Assembly: GCA_907164885.2 (NCBI GenBank)
Contig: OU015490.1
Coordinates: forward strand, 202,652,135-202,716,134
DNA: 64,000 nt
Reading direction: 5' to 3'
From: Dolomedes plantarius
Taxonomy: Eukaryota; Arthropoda; Arachnida; Araneae; Dolomedidae
Shown: positions 26,412-40,900 of the stretch, one piece after another
Position numbering within the stretch: the stretch's first letter is position 1
How the letters are laid out: each line of letters opens with the position of its first letter
Notes under the pieces: generated by a model
Databases searched by the model: none
Seen by the model: only the letters and a program-made list of their open reading frames with translations
What the model was told of the DNA's origin: nothing
Made by a program: the position numbers and the translations under genes

Positions 26412-28147
26412 TATATATATAAGCCTTTTGATTATTGGTATTAAATATTGATCTTTTAAGTCCTAACATGAAATATTTTTTCATGCATCAAAGTTGGCAG
26501 CTTATGAATAGATTATTTAGAAATGTGAATGGGAGTAATTATTGTATGTTGGAAATTCGAAATATGTAGATTTATTTTATGTTGTTAATGTTTATGAATA
26601 CAAGTAATTTTTAGTATCTTAAAAATAAATGTAGACAATTTTCTCTCACTGTGTTTATGGTATGTTGACTTTTGATATATGTGGTGTTTAACATTTTACT
26701 CTGTTCTTTTGTCTCCTGGGAAGTAGATATTACACAAGTACAAAACAATTTAATGTCATGTATTAAAAATGGAATTTGAGCAGGTATTAGGTCTAGAAAG
26801 ACTAAAATCATAAACATTTGAGTGAGGCATGTATACCCCACCCCTCACACACACACACACACACACATGCCTTATAGTAAATTATGCTTGCAAATTTCAG
26901 TATGCAAGCATAGTTTATTATAGGGAAAATATGCCAATTATGTAATAGATGCAAGCATAATTTTTCATGGCAGATTTTGTACACAAACCAATTATATATA
27001 AAATTTTTACCTTTTACATGATGTTGTGGAGGTAATAAATAAGTATCATCTGTTTTTTGTCAATGTTTATGTGTAAAAAAATTATTTTCTTTAACCTCAA
27101 AATTGTTTATTAAAAATTATGAAATTGTTTACAATAATTACCATATAAGAAATTTTACTTGTTATCCTTATTAGATGAATGACTTTTGTAGAGCTCATGA
27201 ATCAAGGTATATAATAGTCCATCATTTACTTGTAGTATATTGGTAGTGAAGGTGCTCCAAAGATGATACATTAGGTCTATCAAGACATTTATTTTTATAT
27301 AAAGAAAATAAAAGTGTATGTGATGCTACACCAGTTCTTCTATCAATTCTGAATGCTAATTTAACTTTAAGCTGTGCAAGCCCAGTCAGCCATATAAAGG
27401 GGAAAAAAACTTGTCTGAAGAATTTTTTATGTAGGATTTTTCTATCTCTGAGAGGTATGCAGAATATATTTCACTACCTGAATACCCATGCTTTGCTACA
27501 GAGTACATTCAAAGTAAATTCAAAGGTCAATGTATGTAATTAATGCCAAAAAATATATATATTTATAAGAAAATCATAATGGATATTTTTAGACAAAATA
27601 ATGTAGAAGAAAATATTCAAATTAAATACAACGGTCAATGTATGCAATTAATTTGTATGTTTAATATCCATAAAACATACTAACTTGAATTAAATTCTTA
27701 AAAAACTTCCATCTCAATTAGTCTAGTGGTTAAATTTTATCTTTTACTATATTTTAATATTTTTTGTCAATTTATTTTGTTGTTATGCACATGAGGCAAA
27801 ATTAACTTAAAGTATCGACAAAAAAAAACAAACCACGTGATCAGTATTTAATAAATTAACTGCTGAAAGTTAATCTTTAAAAATTCACCAATCATTTCAT
27901 TTTAAAGGAATTTTTATCATCTTTCTCGTGATATAAATTTTATAACCCTCCGATTATTATTTTAGATGAAAACTTTAAAAAAGTTTCAAAAACAGCTTAA
28001 AAATCTAATTTAAAAAAATCTGAGAAGAATTTTTCAAAAATCTTTCTTAGGGCATCCCTACACTATAAGAAGAATCTGCATGCAAACTTTCAGCCCTTGA
28101 GGTCCAGCAGTTCGGTCTGTGCATTATCTGTCAGTCAGTCACGGAAC

Positions 28148-28235
<88 letters not shown>

Positions 28236-29194
28236 TACACATGTGGTTTGTCTGATTATCTTCACATGCATACTTCAAGCAATAAGTTGTTCCATTGAAA
28301 GATTTTATCTTGTTAAGAAATGGAATGCGTAATTGAAAGTTTATATTGAATATGAAGTCAATTTTAGTTTAAATGTATCTTTTGCATCCTAAAGGATGGA
28401 TGTATTTGGGTACCAGGCCAATACTATATTATAAAAATTGTAGAGCTTTATTATTTTTATCTACCTTTTCTGAACCCATTGTTTCTATGGTATTACCTAG
28501 CATTAGTGGGCAATAAAAGCCACTTTGAAAGGTTTTTAACTTTGATATGGAAAAAATTTTATTTATTTAAAGTGATTTCTTTTTTTCCGAAAAAATAAAA
28601 TAAAACGGGAACCATTCGGTTTTATAATTTGTAATTTATCTTAATTTGTTTCAACCTTTTTCTGAAATTCTGAATGAATTTTGATTGATGTTGGCTTTAC
28701 AGATCAGTAATTGATTAATTTTAGTGAGTATGGAAGAAACTTATGTCTCAGAGTTATTTTGGGTTGGTAATCTTGACAATTAGTTATTTTTTTTACTCAA
28801 TAACACCTGGTGTTTTCATGGTGTATATAATTATATGATAGTTACACATGTTATGATTTTTCACTCTCTAATCTTATGACTTCAGTGTAACCAACTGATC
28901 TAAATACTGTTTATGAAGTCTGACTCATAATTTTTTCCATGATATTTTAAAAAAAATTTTGTCAAAATTACTTTTAATCATCGCTTTCCTCAGTTTTTAA
29001 CATAGGATTATGTTCCTCCATAATAGTCCTTCAGAAAGCAAAATTTCAGAGGCTAAAACCATCCGTCCGTCAATCTGTCCTCGTGATTTATAATTTTGGC
29101 AACATGCCAAACCCAGTCGGTATCACTTCAACAAGCAGTAAACAGTTAAACAGAAAGGTACCAAAATGCATTAAGATTTTGACATACATATATG

Positions 29195-29258
<64 letters not shown>

Positions 29259-30774
29259 TACATATATACATAACACACACAAAGATAAACACATGCAAAA
29301 GAGGTAAGCAATGATAAGTAATCCTACATTAATAACCCATGGTAGTTTCATTAGAAGAGACTTCCTGAAATTTTTTATTTTATTACTGTGTAAGTATCAT
29401 ATATTTAACTAAGCAATGGCTCAACAGTCCATTGTAGACCAAGGCCGGTGGTGTCCATTTCTGCTTTCTTGACCATGGGCTTGGGGTGCCATACAGCATA
29501 TGTCTCAGGTAGGTGGTCAGCCTGCTGTAGGACCCCCCAGAGTTATTTCCCAAGCCTGCTTGGTCCTCATTTTATCGACCCACTCAAGGGATGAAAGGCC
29601 AAGTCGACCTTGCCCAGTCGCAGGGTCGAATCCTAGACCTGTGATGTGGCAGCTTGAAGCTTTTAACCACTACGCCACTGGCTGTCATCATATATTTATA
29701 AATGTATTAATCTATATATTATTCTTGTCAGTGACTTATAAATATTTCTTTTATTAATAAAATTGTTTTATTTGTTGCTGTCTTTTATTCTTGGTAAATT
29801 TATAATCCAATCCTTTATCTTTAGATATATGTGAACATCTGTATCAGCATTTTGTTTTAAAAATGAAGATAAAAGAAGAAAGCACTGATCCAATGACAAA
29901 TTTAGACCTGCAAGTCATGTTGAACCGCCCAAAACAAACTGTTATGCAGTCTGTAGCTCTGTCAAATACTCCCCCTCCAGGAATAGTAGTTACAGCTGCT
30001 GCTCAAGGTATATTTTGATGTCTTAGTTTTCAAATATTACTTTCAATGTCTAAGATATATTAAAATTGAGTGTATGTTGAAGAAAAATGAAAGTAGGGCA
30101 CTACTGAGCCTCTTCTTCTTATCTTGCATGTTATTAGACAAATTCATGCCTATCTTATAGGTGAATCTGTTTCAACACCTCCAAAAGTTTTTCAAAGAGA
30201 CCAGAATGGCTTACTCCCAAACACAACAAAATTAGGTCAGGACTAGCCTTGGATTTGTAGTTAGGACATAGTGGGAAGATTTTTTGACTAATCATGTTCT
30301 AAACATGGCCAATCCATAATCTGGATAGTTCTTAAAAGTTACCTCTTGAAAGAGGTAACTTTAAAAGTTTAACCTTTTCCTTACATGTATCCCAAGAATG
30401 AATAAATATAAATATATATACACATACATACACACAGTCGAACCTCGTTATAACGAACTTCAAAGGACCAAAGGTTTTGTTCGCTTTATCCGGTGGTTCG
30501 CAATATCGGAACCATTTTATAAAAAGTTAGAGTTCACTAAATGTATAACTCATTAGGTGGCAATGTGTATTCAATAAGGATGTATTTAAAAAATAAAATC
30601 TATTAAAAATGATCATTAATGAATTAAATTGACTAAAATTGATTACATTAAACTGACACAATACTAATTAAATTATGTATAATAGGAAAATAGTGGAACC
30701 AAAATTTTTGTTCGTTATATCTGTGAGTTCATTATACACAGAGTTCGCTATAATGGGGTTCGACTGTGTATGTA

Positions 30775-30805
<31 letters not shown>

Positions 30806-30809
30806 GCAT

Positions 30810-30864
<55 letters not shown>

Positions 30865-31891
30865 GGTCATTTTTTTAAGTAAGAACCGTTTTGTAATGGA
30901 GTAAGAGAAACTTTAGTTATGAACGTAAATTGTATCACAAACTAAAATATAAACATTTTTTCACTTTTTAACATAGTCACATTAACATTTAAACATTTGT
31001 CAAGTCATGTCACCAGCTTTTGGATCCCATCTTCAAAGAACTCTGCTGCCTGACCGTTAAACCAGTTAGTAACAGTTTCTTTCAACATGTCATCATTTTC
31101 CAAGCGCTTTCCACCAAAAAAAGTTTTGGAAACAGATGAAAGTCTGATGGTTCTAAGTCAGGGCTGTATAGTGGATGATCCAGTAATTTCGAATAAAAAT
31201 TGTCCAGTTGCGTCTTTGTTCTTGCCGCAACGTGAAGTCGAGCTTTGTCATGAAGCAGAACGACACTGCTAGAGGGCGGTCCCCGCCGTCGATTTTGACA
31301 ATTTTCATTGGGAATTACTGATCATCCACCATAGAGCCCTGACTTAGCACCATCAGACTTTCATCTGTTTCCAAAACTTAAGGAATTTCTTGGTGGAAAG
31401 CACTTGGAAAATGGTGACATGTTGAAAGAAACTGTTACTAACTGGTTTAATGGTCAGGCAGCAGAGTTCTTTGATGATGGGATCCAAAAGCTGGTGACAC
31501 GACTTGACAAATGAGGCGGTGAAAGGCAAAGTGGTGTCACATTTTCAACTTTTTTTATTTGAGGACAAAAATGTAATCTCCACGTTCAATTTATAGTGGA
31601 ATTACAAATAAGTATTATTTGCAATATTATGATAATTATTATGAATTATAATTTGTTCAATATAGAGTGGAATTTTTTGTAGTTGTTGCAGTAAAACGCT
31701 TTCGACTTCCACCACTTGACTTACGGACTTACACCACTTTGCCTTTCACCGCCTCAAATGTTTAAATGTTAATGGTGACTATGTTAAAAAGTGAAAAAAT
31801 GTTCATATTTTAGTTTGTGATACAATTTACATTCATAACTAAAGTTTCTCTTACTCCATTACAAAACGGTTCGTACTTAAAAAATTACCCT

Positions 31892-31930
<39 letters not shown>

Positions 31931-34900
31931 TTCCCTTAATAGCCGTTCTTATGACAGGGTATGAAATTTCCCATTCTAAAGAGGGAATCGTAAAAATGGG
32001 ACCTGTAATCTAAAGGTTAAAAGATTTCCAAGGCCCTTAATGAACTTATAATTTACATATTTTTCCTATTTAAGTAGTTTGTAAGAGAATTATAATTAAA
32101 TATGTCCTCCAGAGTTGGCTTTAATAAGCATATAAATAGTGACTTTAATCAAAATCTTTTCTTTTATAACTGCTAAAATTGCTAATGAATGTGCAATATT
32201 TGAAGAATTATTTTTATAAATGCACTTTTGAAAGTTATGAAATGTAATCAAATAAAACCTTGAAAATTCATGTACTTACATTTCCATAGTAATAGAAGTA
32301 AATTTTTCTGTGTAATGATGTAACATTATCTTTGCATTTAAAATATTCAATAGCATAGTTTGGCACAAATGTAAGACTGATTTCTAATGACACAAAACAG
32401 TACAAAATTAAAATGTAAAATTTTTATTTTGAAATTACTTTTAAGTTCTGCTATGTTTTCTGCTATTGATTAGCATATATCTATATTACATGATGAAAAA
32501 AGAAATAGTTAGCTTCATGTAGGAATTACTTCTTGTGACCTCTTGGAATTTCTATCAGTTGGAAACTGAGGGTCTCTGTAATGAAGGAGGATATTTGATA
32601 TCATATTCAATGTCTGTGCTCATGTGTATAAGGAATTTTTATAAATTTGTGAGGTATTTGTTGCATTAGATTGGAATTTTGAGCCTCGAAATATTTATCT
32701 GGATAGAGGAATGTTTAAATAAAGGAGAGATAATCTCAAATATAAAATAGTGTGTTATTGAAATCAAATAAACTGAAAAAAAAATTTAATTTTTCCTGAT
32801 GAATGTTTTACTGATATCTCTTTTTTAATTCTTTTTTACATTTATCTGTGTGGTATGTAAGAAATTAAGACATTATTTCTTCTATTTGTAATTTAAAAAG
32901 CATTTAGCTTTCTAGCCATTAACCTATTAACTGTCGTGTCTGAGATAGTCTTGGGTGTGGCACTTGCATTTCAAAATGTCCTGCCTCAATACCACTCGGG
33001 GTAGATTTTTCTTTTTCCTTCATCTTATTGTCAAACCCAAATCTATTTCGGGAAGTTGAATTGGGCTTTATTCAATAGATGGCAGCACTAGTATTCTATA
33101 CCATATCTTGGGAGGTGAATTTTTGCTTTATTCATTGGATGGCAGTTTATGTATGTCATCTTGTACTAATCATTTGATTTTTGCAATAAAAAAATTGCCA
33201 TTTTCCGTACCAAATTCATTTAAAATAAGTTGTCAGTTGAAAGGTTAATGTTCCTTCCTAGTTCCTTAATATTAGCTTTCTTGAAACAATCCACAAATAT
33301 ATCTTCCTATTTTTATTCATACTGGCATAGTTTAATCTGTCTTAATTGTAGATATAAATAAAAATGTATTTTTCATGTGATTATATATAACAGTTGATCA
33401 AGTGTAAAATAAAGTTTGTATGAGTAGATTTAGACTGGTTCTGTGTTTAGTCCTCTCCTTTCAACACCCCCCCCCCTTTTTTTTGTTAAATTTTTCTTAT
33501 TCAGTTGGTTTGATGCTATAAACATGATGTGATTTATTTTGTTTTTTAATTCCTCTAATAATTTTTGAGACACTCAAACTTAGGCTAACTTTTTCTCCTA
33601 TGTGAGTTCGCTATTGTGTATATATATATTTGTAAAACAAAAATGAAAAATATTTCAATTCAGTTTTAATTAAAGAAAGGAAACAGGGTAAAGCAAATAA
33701 TTAAATATTAGTTATATTCATTTTATGTTTTTTATATTAACTCAAGATTTTAAAAGTAATGAAGGAAACTAGTTAACCCTTTCAGGGATGCCATTCGCAC
33801 AGTGTGAACGCCTAAATCTAGTCTTTTTTCACTTGCATTCCATGTATTTCAGTTAAATGAGCAGAAAAGGGCTAGTGCTGCCATCTGTTAACAGTTTAAA
33901 GAAGTAAAAACAGTTTGCAACCTTTAATTGGAAATTTTTTCAAGATTATTTAGGTTAAAAGAAATTTTGGAAAAAAATCTGCACCGTGCAAACGGTGGAG
34001 GTTGTTGCCCCTGAAAGGATTAATTTGTGCTCAGAATCAAGAAACAAATTTGTGAAGTTTATGTTGTTGGCCTGAACTGTATTTGTGTCTTTATATGACT
34101 AATTATGCACTCTAACTGCCTGCTTAAAAATATGTATTTTTACTTCAAAAATTGAGTTAAAAACACACTGAAAATTAGTTATGTATCTTTTACTCTTATC
34201 TTCCTCTAATTTTTTCCACTTTTTTAAAGCACTCATTAATTATACAAGAGAGGATTTTGCTTGATATACAATTGATTAAAGGAAAGAAATGTTGTGTTTG
34301 GTATTATATGGTTATAATGAATGGAGGTTTAGAAATTAAACCCCCATTCATTATAATTAAATGGGGATTTAATTTCTAAACCTCTATTTAATTATAATGA
34401 ATAAAATAAAAATTTCCATGCATTCAATGTTAAATTTTGTTTAGTCATTCTGAATGTTCCACATCCTGCATCCTCCAGGATTGAATGATGAAGGCAATTT
34501 GTGTTTATTGTGTATAAATAAATAAACTTACCACTATATATGTAGTAATTGTAATTTTAGGAACTTTATTTTATTTAAGGAGTTCCAAGACACATTTTAA
34601 AAAAAGGGGGTAGTTTAAAATCATAACTCGAAATATTATTTGTCGAATTTCAAAATTTTTTCATTTAACTAAACAGAAATATATGTTTTAATTTTGATTT
34701 AGCATTTTTTAAAATACAGTCGGATCTCTATTTAACGAACCTCTATCTTGCAAACTTTTGCTTGGAACCAAGAACATTTTGCGAATTTCTTCGTAAAATA
34801 ACCTCCAAATAGCGAAGTGCATTCTCTATTTAACGAACTTCTTCTTGTGATTCAATATTTTTTTCTCCATATTTCTCAAAATCTTTCTGTACATTTCAAA

Positions 34901-37900
34901 CTAATTCTTTCTTTTAACACATTTAACACATTAACTCTCTTTTAACACATTCCGACGTGGATTACAGTTTGAAGAAAATACGCCTGAAGGGGTTTTGGTG
35001 CATTGTAAAGATGCAAGACATATTATGAGATAAAGCACTTTTTCAAAACAAAAAACTCAGACAAAATTAACAAACTTTACCAATAATTAAATTTAAGGAC
35101 GCATGTAGTAATGTAAGCTTAAAATTACTTGTTATAATAATGCAATAATGTCATTAAAATTCATTAATTTTAATATAATTTTTTTTATTGAAAATACAGT
35201 GTATTCCCGGACAATGTTTTGTTTTATTCTTGTTTTCATTGCAGATTTCTGTTTGATGGGTAAGATAAATAAAACAAATAGACATTAATTTAAAAAATAA
35301 AGGTGTGAGTAATATCTTTTATTAATAATATTTAGTGTTTATGAATTTAAAATCTGTCTTGTGTAGTTTAAAGTATTTTAAAAGGTAAATCTCTATTTAA
35401 TGAATTTTCCATATAACGAACTTTTTTCGGGATTTTATGACTTCGTTAAATAGAGGTCTGACTGTATTAAATTTTTAAAAAATTTTAAATATTTAGAGCA
35501 ATTTTTTTTTTTTTTTATGATGCAACTTATTTTTAAAAAATCATATTTTCAAAAGCAAATATTTTTTTCTATTTTGCTGAATCAAAATTAAAGTAAAATA
35601 ATTGAAAAAGACATGTTTCAAGTTTAAACAATTTATCTTTAATGGCTCTTGACTTATAACAATTTAAAGACAAGAAATATTGAAAAAAAAGCATCATGCA
35701 GAAAAATGCATTTAACCCTTTTGGGACGAGCGTGTCACATATGCAACAGCAGCGAACGTTATCTCACAGCCAGGTGTGTCATATATGAATCACCGTTTAA
35801 AGTGACTCTGCAGTGACTTTTTAGATAGAACAGAAATTATTTTTTCTGGCCACTAGATGTAGCCCTTTGTCTGTTATACTGATATTTATCCACAGTGACG
35901 TATGTTGACCTTCATTCCTGTGCATTATTTTTTATTTTAGGTATTTTGTTTCAGAATGACGCCGAGATTCGTGAAAACTGAGTAATGTAAATAAAGAGTC
36001 GGCCTTTTAACTTTGTCAGATGATATAAACAAGTGATGTATTTTCAATGCTACGGAAAACTTATTTGCGTTTCTGTTTTTCTGGCGATACGGGGATAGAT
36101 GGTTTACATTTTAGAGGTTTTATTTATTCCTGTGGTATTTTGGCTAGCATTGAGAGGCATATTTTGTATCGTTTAGCGAAAAAAATTTTACTCCATAATG
36201 GCAAAATGAAAACGATATTTATCAAAAGAGGAATATACACGGATGCTACATTAGTAAACAGTCATAAAAACCAGAAAACAGCAGCAGACATTCTATTCGT
36301 ATGAGATATGCAACGTAGGTCTTTGCCTACACCCATGTTTCAAAGAATACACTGTCTCCTTTTTAAAACATTGCTCCATTTTCATTTTTTTCATGCTGAT
36401 TTTTTATAAAAGAGATTTTAAATAATTTTTAGTTTTATTAATGCATTGTGTGAAATAAAATCTGATTGTTTGGATATTTTTTTTCATTTATATTTAGTTG
36501 TGGTAAGTCAAAAGATTTATTATTCTCAAATTTATTTTATAAAATTTGTAGGGAAAATATAATGATAAAGTAATAAAATTAATTCTGATAACTACCTGAG
36601 TGCTCCTCTCATAATGTACCAAAAATTGGAACAATTGGACAAAAAATTTAATTTATGCGAATTTTTTTCCAAAGTTAGGCTTAGCAGCACGAATTGCCCG
36701 TCCCCAAAGAACAGTGCATCTTGTTAGCACGCCGTCCTGAGAGAACAGTTCGGTGACTGAAGCACCCGTCTCTAAAGGGTTAAAGGTTTAAACAAAGATT
36801 GGCTGCTATTAGAATGTTGCAAAACAAAAAAATGAATATCTCCTGTTCTAATTAAGATAGAAACAGGACTTAAACTTCATATTAAGCTGAAAAGAACAGA
36901 GAATTTTGAATGCTATAAAAATTTTTTTTTTTTAATTTGAAGAATTTTGTGTCCTCGACCCCTTTAAATTCTGTAATCTCTGTCGTATATTTAAGCAGTA
37001 AGAATATGGTTTTTCTTTGTTAATTTTTAATTTGAAAATAAATTGTTTTGTATTATGTTCAACTTGATTCAATTTAAAATGTAATTTTTCCCCCCTCAAA
37101 ATAATCTTTAGCTTGCCCTCCACCTATTGTATCACTGCCTAATGCTCCTTGTATGGGCATGGTTAATACTCCTGCCAATTTGACCCCAGTGAGAGTTGCA
37201 CCAGTGTTACAAACAATTGAAGTGCTTCCTCAAAATATTGAGCTTGCAAACCCATCTACAAATATCCAGCTAGCTAATCAGACATTTCTTCTGGCAACTC
37301 CTGCTCAACCTTCCATGCCACTTTCAACAGCTCTTCCATCAAATCAAATCATTATCCAAACAATGCCTGTAAGTATAAAATTATATAATACTTATGTTTT
37401 TATAGTTTTTGTTATATTTTAAGCAGGGGCGTACTTAGGGTTTTAGCGGCCCTGGGCAAAACACATTTACTGACAATCAAATATCTCTATGTACTGAGTA
37501 ATGGATCTTGTAGGACAACCACAATTTCCCCTTGTATCCACTACTGATTTTACTAAATATTACTTTTAATGCATTACGTTTCGATACTAAAAAACCTACA
37601 TTCTAGCTACGTAAAAGAAAATTATACATGAAATTACAATTGGTCCACTAAAATCTAAAATTAATCAATTTGTATAAATAATGAAACAATGGAAAAATTA
37701 CTTACACGATTAAGAAAATGTGAATTGTTAAAAACATACTTTTACATGTATGAATTTGTTGCTTATAAAGCATTGAGCCTGTACATGCCATCTATCGGTA
37801 GCTTTTGTTAATACAGACAACAAACTTTTTTTATGCCACGGAAATTAACATTCCGATGAGTGGTTTCGTGGCAGTAAAATTAGTCTTATTACTTATTGAA

Positions 37901-40900
37901 CAGCCCTCGTATATAGATAAGTGTATTATCTAACTTTTCTGGAGTAATCCTTTTGCAGCAGTAAAATTCAAAGCTGAAGATGTTGGAGGCATTTGTAAGA
38001 CCATCAGATATCTGCTAGAATACCCTCCAATACTGCTCAGAAATTTCTATTCAGAACTAGCTACTGTTATTAAAAATGTGATTTTTTAGAGAGGAACTGA
38101 TTGTTATTCAAACAGAAGATATCAGACACTGCTATAAACTATGTCTTTATTTTAAAATTTAGTTTTGTATGTTTGTCAATTTAAATATTTTCAAAGCAGT
38201 ACATTCCTTGAAATCTTAAAGCAATAGTCTAGAAAATAAATAAGATACTTTTGACTAGCTTCTGCCAGCTGCTCTCTTGTAAGCTTGTGTACAGTATGTT
38301 TTTTTTCTTTTTTGTATTTATTCTCTCTCTGTTAGAAGATCAGTTAAAGACAGAAATGCTGTTAAGTGTGTTTTTATTTACTAGAAACATACTCCTGGAA
38401 TTGATGCATGTTTTCCATCTGTAAAACAAAACTTTACTTAAAATAATTACATCTATTAAGAATTTTCTTTTCCATGTATGTTATACTAACTCAGCTTTTG
38501 TAGTTTGTACAATATGTTGCATCCTAAACCTTTGGGGAAAAAAATTAAAATTTCTTACAATGAAAATTAAACTTAATATTGAATATAACTCAGTGCAAAA
38601 GAATAGCTTTTTTAAATGTAATTTTCACTGATTCAGGAGTGCAAAAACATCAATTATTATGTAGTTTGGAAGTGTTACTAGCTTCATAAATTATTGCCCT
38701 TATAAATATATGATGTCTTGAGAACAGTTCACAATTTTAATGATATAGTTTAAAAAATAATTATATTTATCTGCTATTATATGTATGTTTTAAAATATTT
38801 TACATCTTAAAAAATTATAATATAAAACTGATACACAAATAAAACAATTTTCTAGGGAAATTTTTTTTCTTGCAAAAATGAAGTTGATATAAGCTTATAA
38901 TTAGGGGGGAAATTATTTTAATTCTCAAACACTGACCTGAAATTTGAATCTATTGAGTCACATTTTAGTAAGAGATAACTAGTTTCTGTAGTTACTTCAA
39001 CACTTGATTTTCATTTCAGACAGGTGATATGCAGAATGATAAAGATTTACTACAAATGAATTCTCAGCCTGTAATTATCGATACTTCAAATCATACAACA
39101 TTAACTTCACTAGCTTCAACTCAAATCCCATCAGCTCCTCCATCTCCAAACAGTATTGAAACTGATGGATTACATGATCCCAATTCAACTTTGATTGAAA
39201 GTTCTTTCAGAAATAATGTAAGCTATTTTTAATACTATGTTTTGCTTATTTTATGACTATGTTTTGCTTATTTTATGATGTGAAAAATAGTATGTCATTG
39301 AGGAGTTTTGTTTTTCAGTTTTTGGCCAGTACACTTGCACCCTCAGCATACTATATGCATACTATATTTTTACTATATGTATGATTCTGAATGTGTAAAC
39401 TAAATTATTGCTACTATAGGGTGTTCATAGAACTCATAAGTCCTAAAAAGGTTTTAAATTTTCAGAGGAATCCAAAAATACCTTTAAAAAAACCACTCCA
39501 GAACTTTTCTCTTTATGAATTTCAGGGAATCTAAATATTTGTTTCTCCTATTCCAAAAAAAGCTTTTTGAACCAAAATTATTATGTATAAAGAAAATGGA
39601 CTGACAGTCATTTTGGTAGGAGGTGGATATTTATGAATAAATATCAGTAAATTTTTTCCTCTGTTTGTTTTTCTAGTTTCAAATTATGGATATTTAATTA
39701 TACAGAGAGCAAGAAATTTGGAGACTGCATTTAACACTATTTGGTGACTGCATTTGGCATTATTTACAAATGAATACATTTTTTTTATGTTAATTTCTCA
39801 TGAGTTTGATTTACTTTACAGCAGTGGTTCTTAACCCTTTTAATAGTCAACACCCCCTTGAAAAATGTTTCTATTTTTCTATTTAGGAAAAGATATTTAT
39901 TGCAAAATTATTTATTACATAAAAAAATTAATACATTTAAAATGCATACTATATTATTACATAAAAACACAATATCTACATTTTTAATGGCTATTCTGTT
40001 GTTGTTTGTTCATAATTATCCTTTTAAAACAAGGCCACACATAAGTCATCAGATGCATTTAACCAATATCTGGCTTTTGTTTTGATGTGCAAAAGTGGTG
40101 AAAAACTCATTTCACAAAGGTAAGTGGTGGCAAATGGTAAAAGTGTGTCTAATGCTGCTTTTGCCAATTCTGGATAAAGTTCTAACTGTGTGCACCAGAA
40201 CAGTTCTAAGTCCAGTTTTTCAAATTCCATTTCAATACATGCATTAGCTTGTATTGCGATAAGATTGTCTTTTAATAAAACGTTGTTGTACATAGAATTT
40301 AGGTCAAACAAAAATGGATTGAGTATCCATCCATTAATTTTGTTTATATTTCCCATGGAAATGATTCACTCGGTAATTTTCATTATTCTCTTTCGTAGTA
40401 CAAAAGTCTGGAATGTGTTATGCCTGTTCTTATTCAGACATTAGAGAATGTTAAACTTAATTTATCATGATATATATTAATTAAATTAATTAAGTTTAAT
40501 TAGAGTTTAAGTATTAGAGAGTAAATTTAATTGCATTTAAGATGAGGCGCGTTGTGATTACCTCAAAAGTTAAGAGCTTAAAATATTACCGCAATAACCC
40601 GCAACAGATTCTATAAGGGAAAAGCGACAGCTGAAAGAGAAACTGAACTTTACTCTGAAAAGGAAAATTTAAACAAAATAAAAGTCATTAAGCTTACGCA
40701 TTTAAAGAAAGAACGAGACATAAATTTTAGGGGTAATAATTACAAAAGTTTATTTATATTTTAACATAAATTAAGATTTCTACATAACTAAACAGCTGTC
40801 ATACAAGGCACAATTCCATGATAAAAAAAAAAATAATCATATAAAACAATTCTCGTATTAGACATCACAATAAAAATAGATTGAAATTAAATTTGATTTA

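Larger units (their letters stand above)
30373..32016. mobile_element. piggyBac-like TTAA MITE stuffed with nested elements
   Basis: Outer ends CCTTTTCCTTACATG and GTAATCTAAAGG are flanked by TTAA at 30369-30372 and 32017-32020. The internal sequence AAGAGGGAATCGTAAAAATG (near 31979) matches the sister element at 8794-9667. Nested inside are MITE B copy 3 and a fold-back mariner that itself hosts another MITE. Confidence 0.7.

Noticed and set aside
29405..29688. Genuine tRNA gene
   Set aside because: A and B boxes are present, but no cloverleaf with acceptor stem was seen and the sequence continues into a SINE-type body.
37433..37470. hAT insertion at CAGGGGCGTACTTAGGG
   Set aside because: No inverse end and no 8-bp duplication could be found within the intron.
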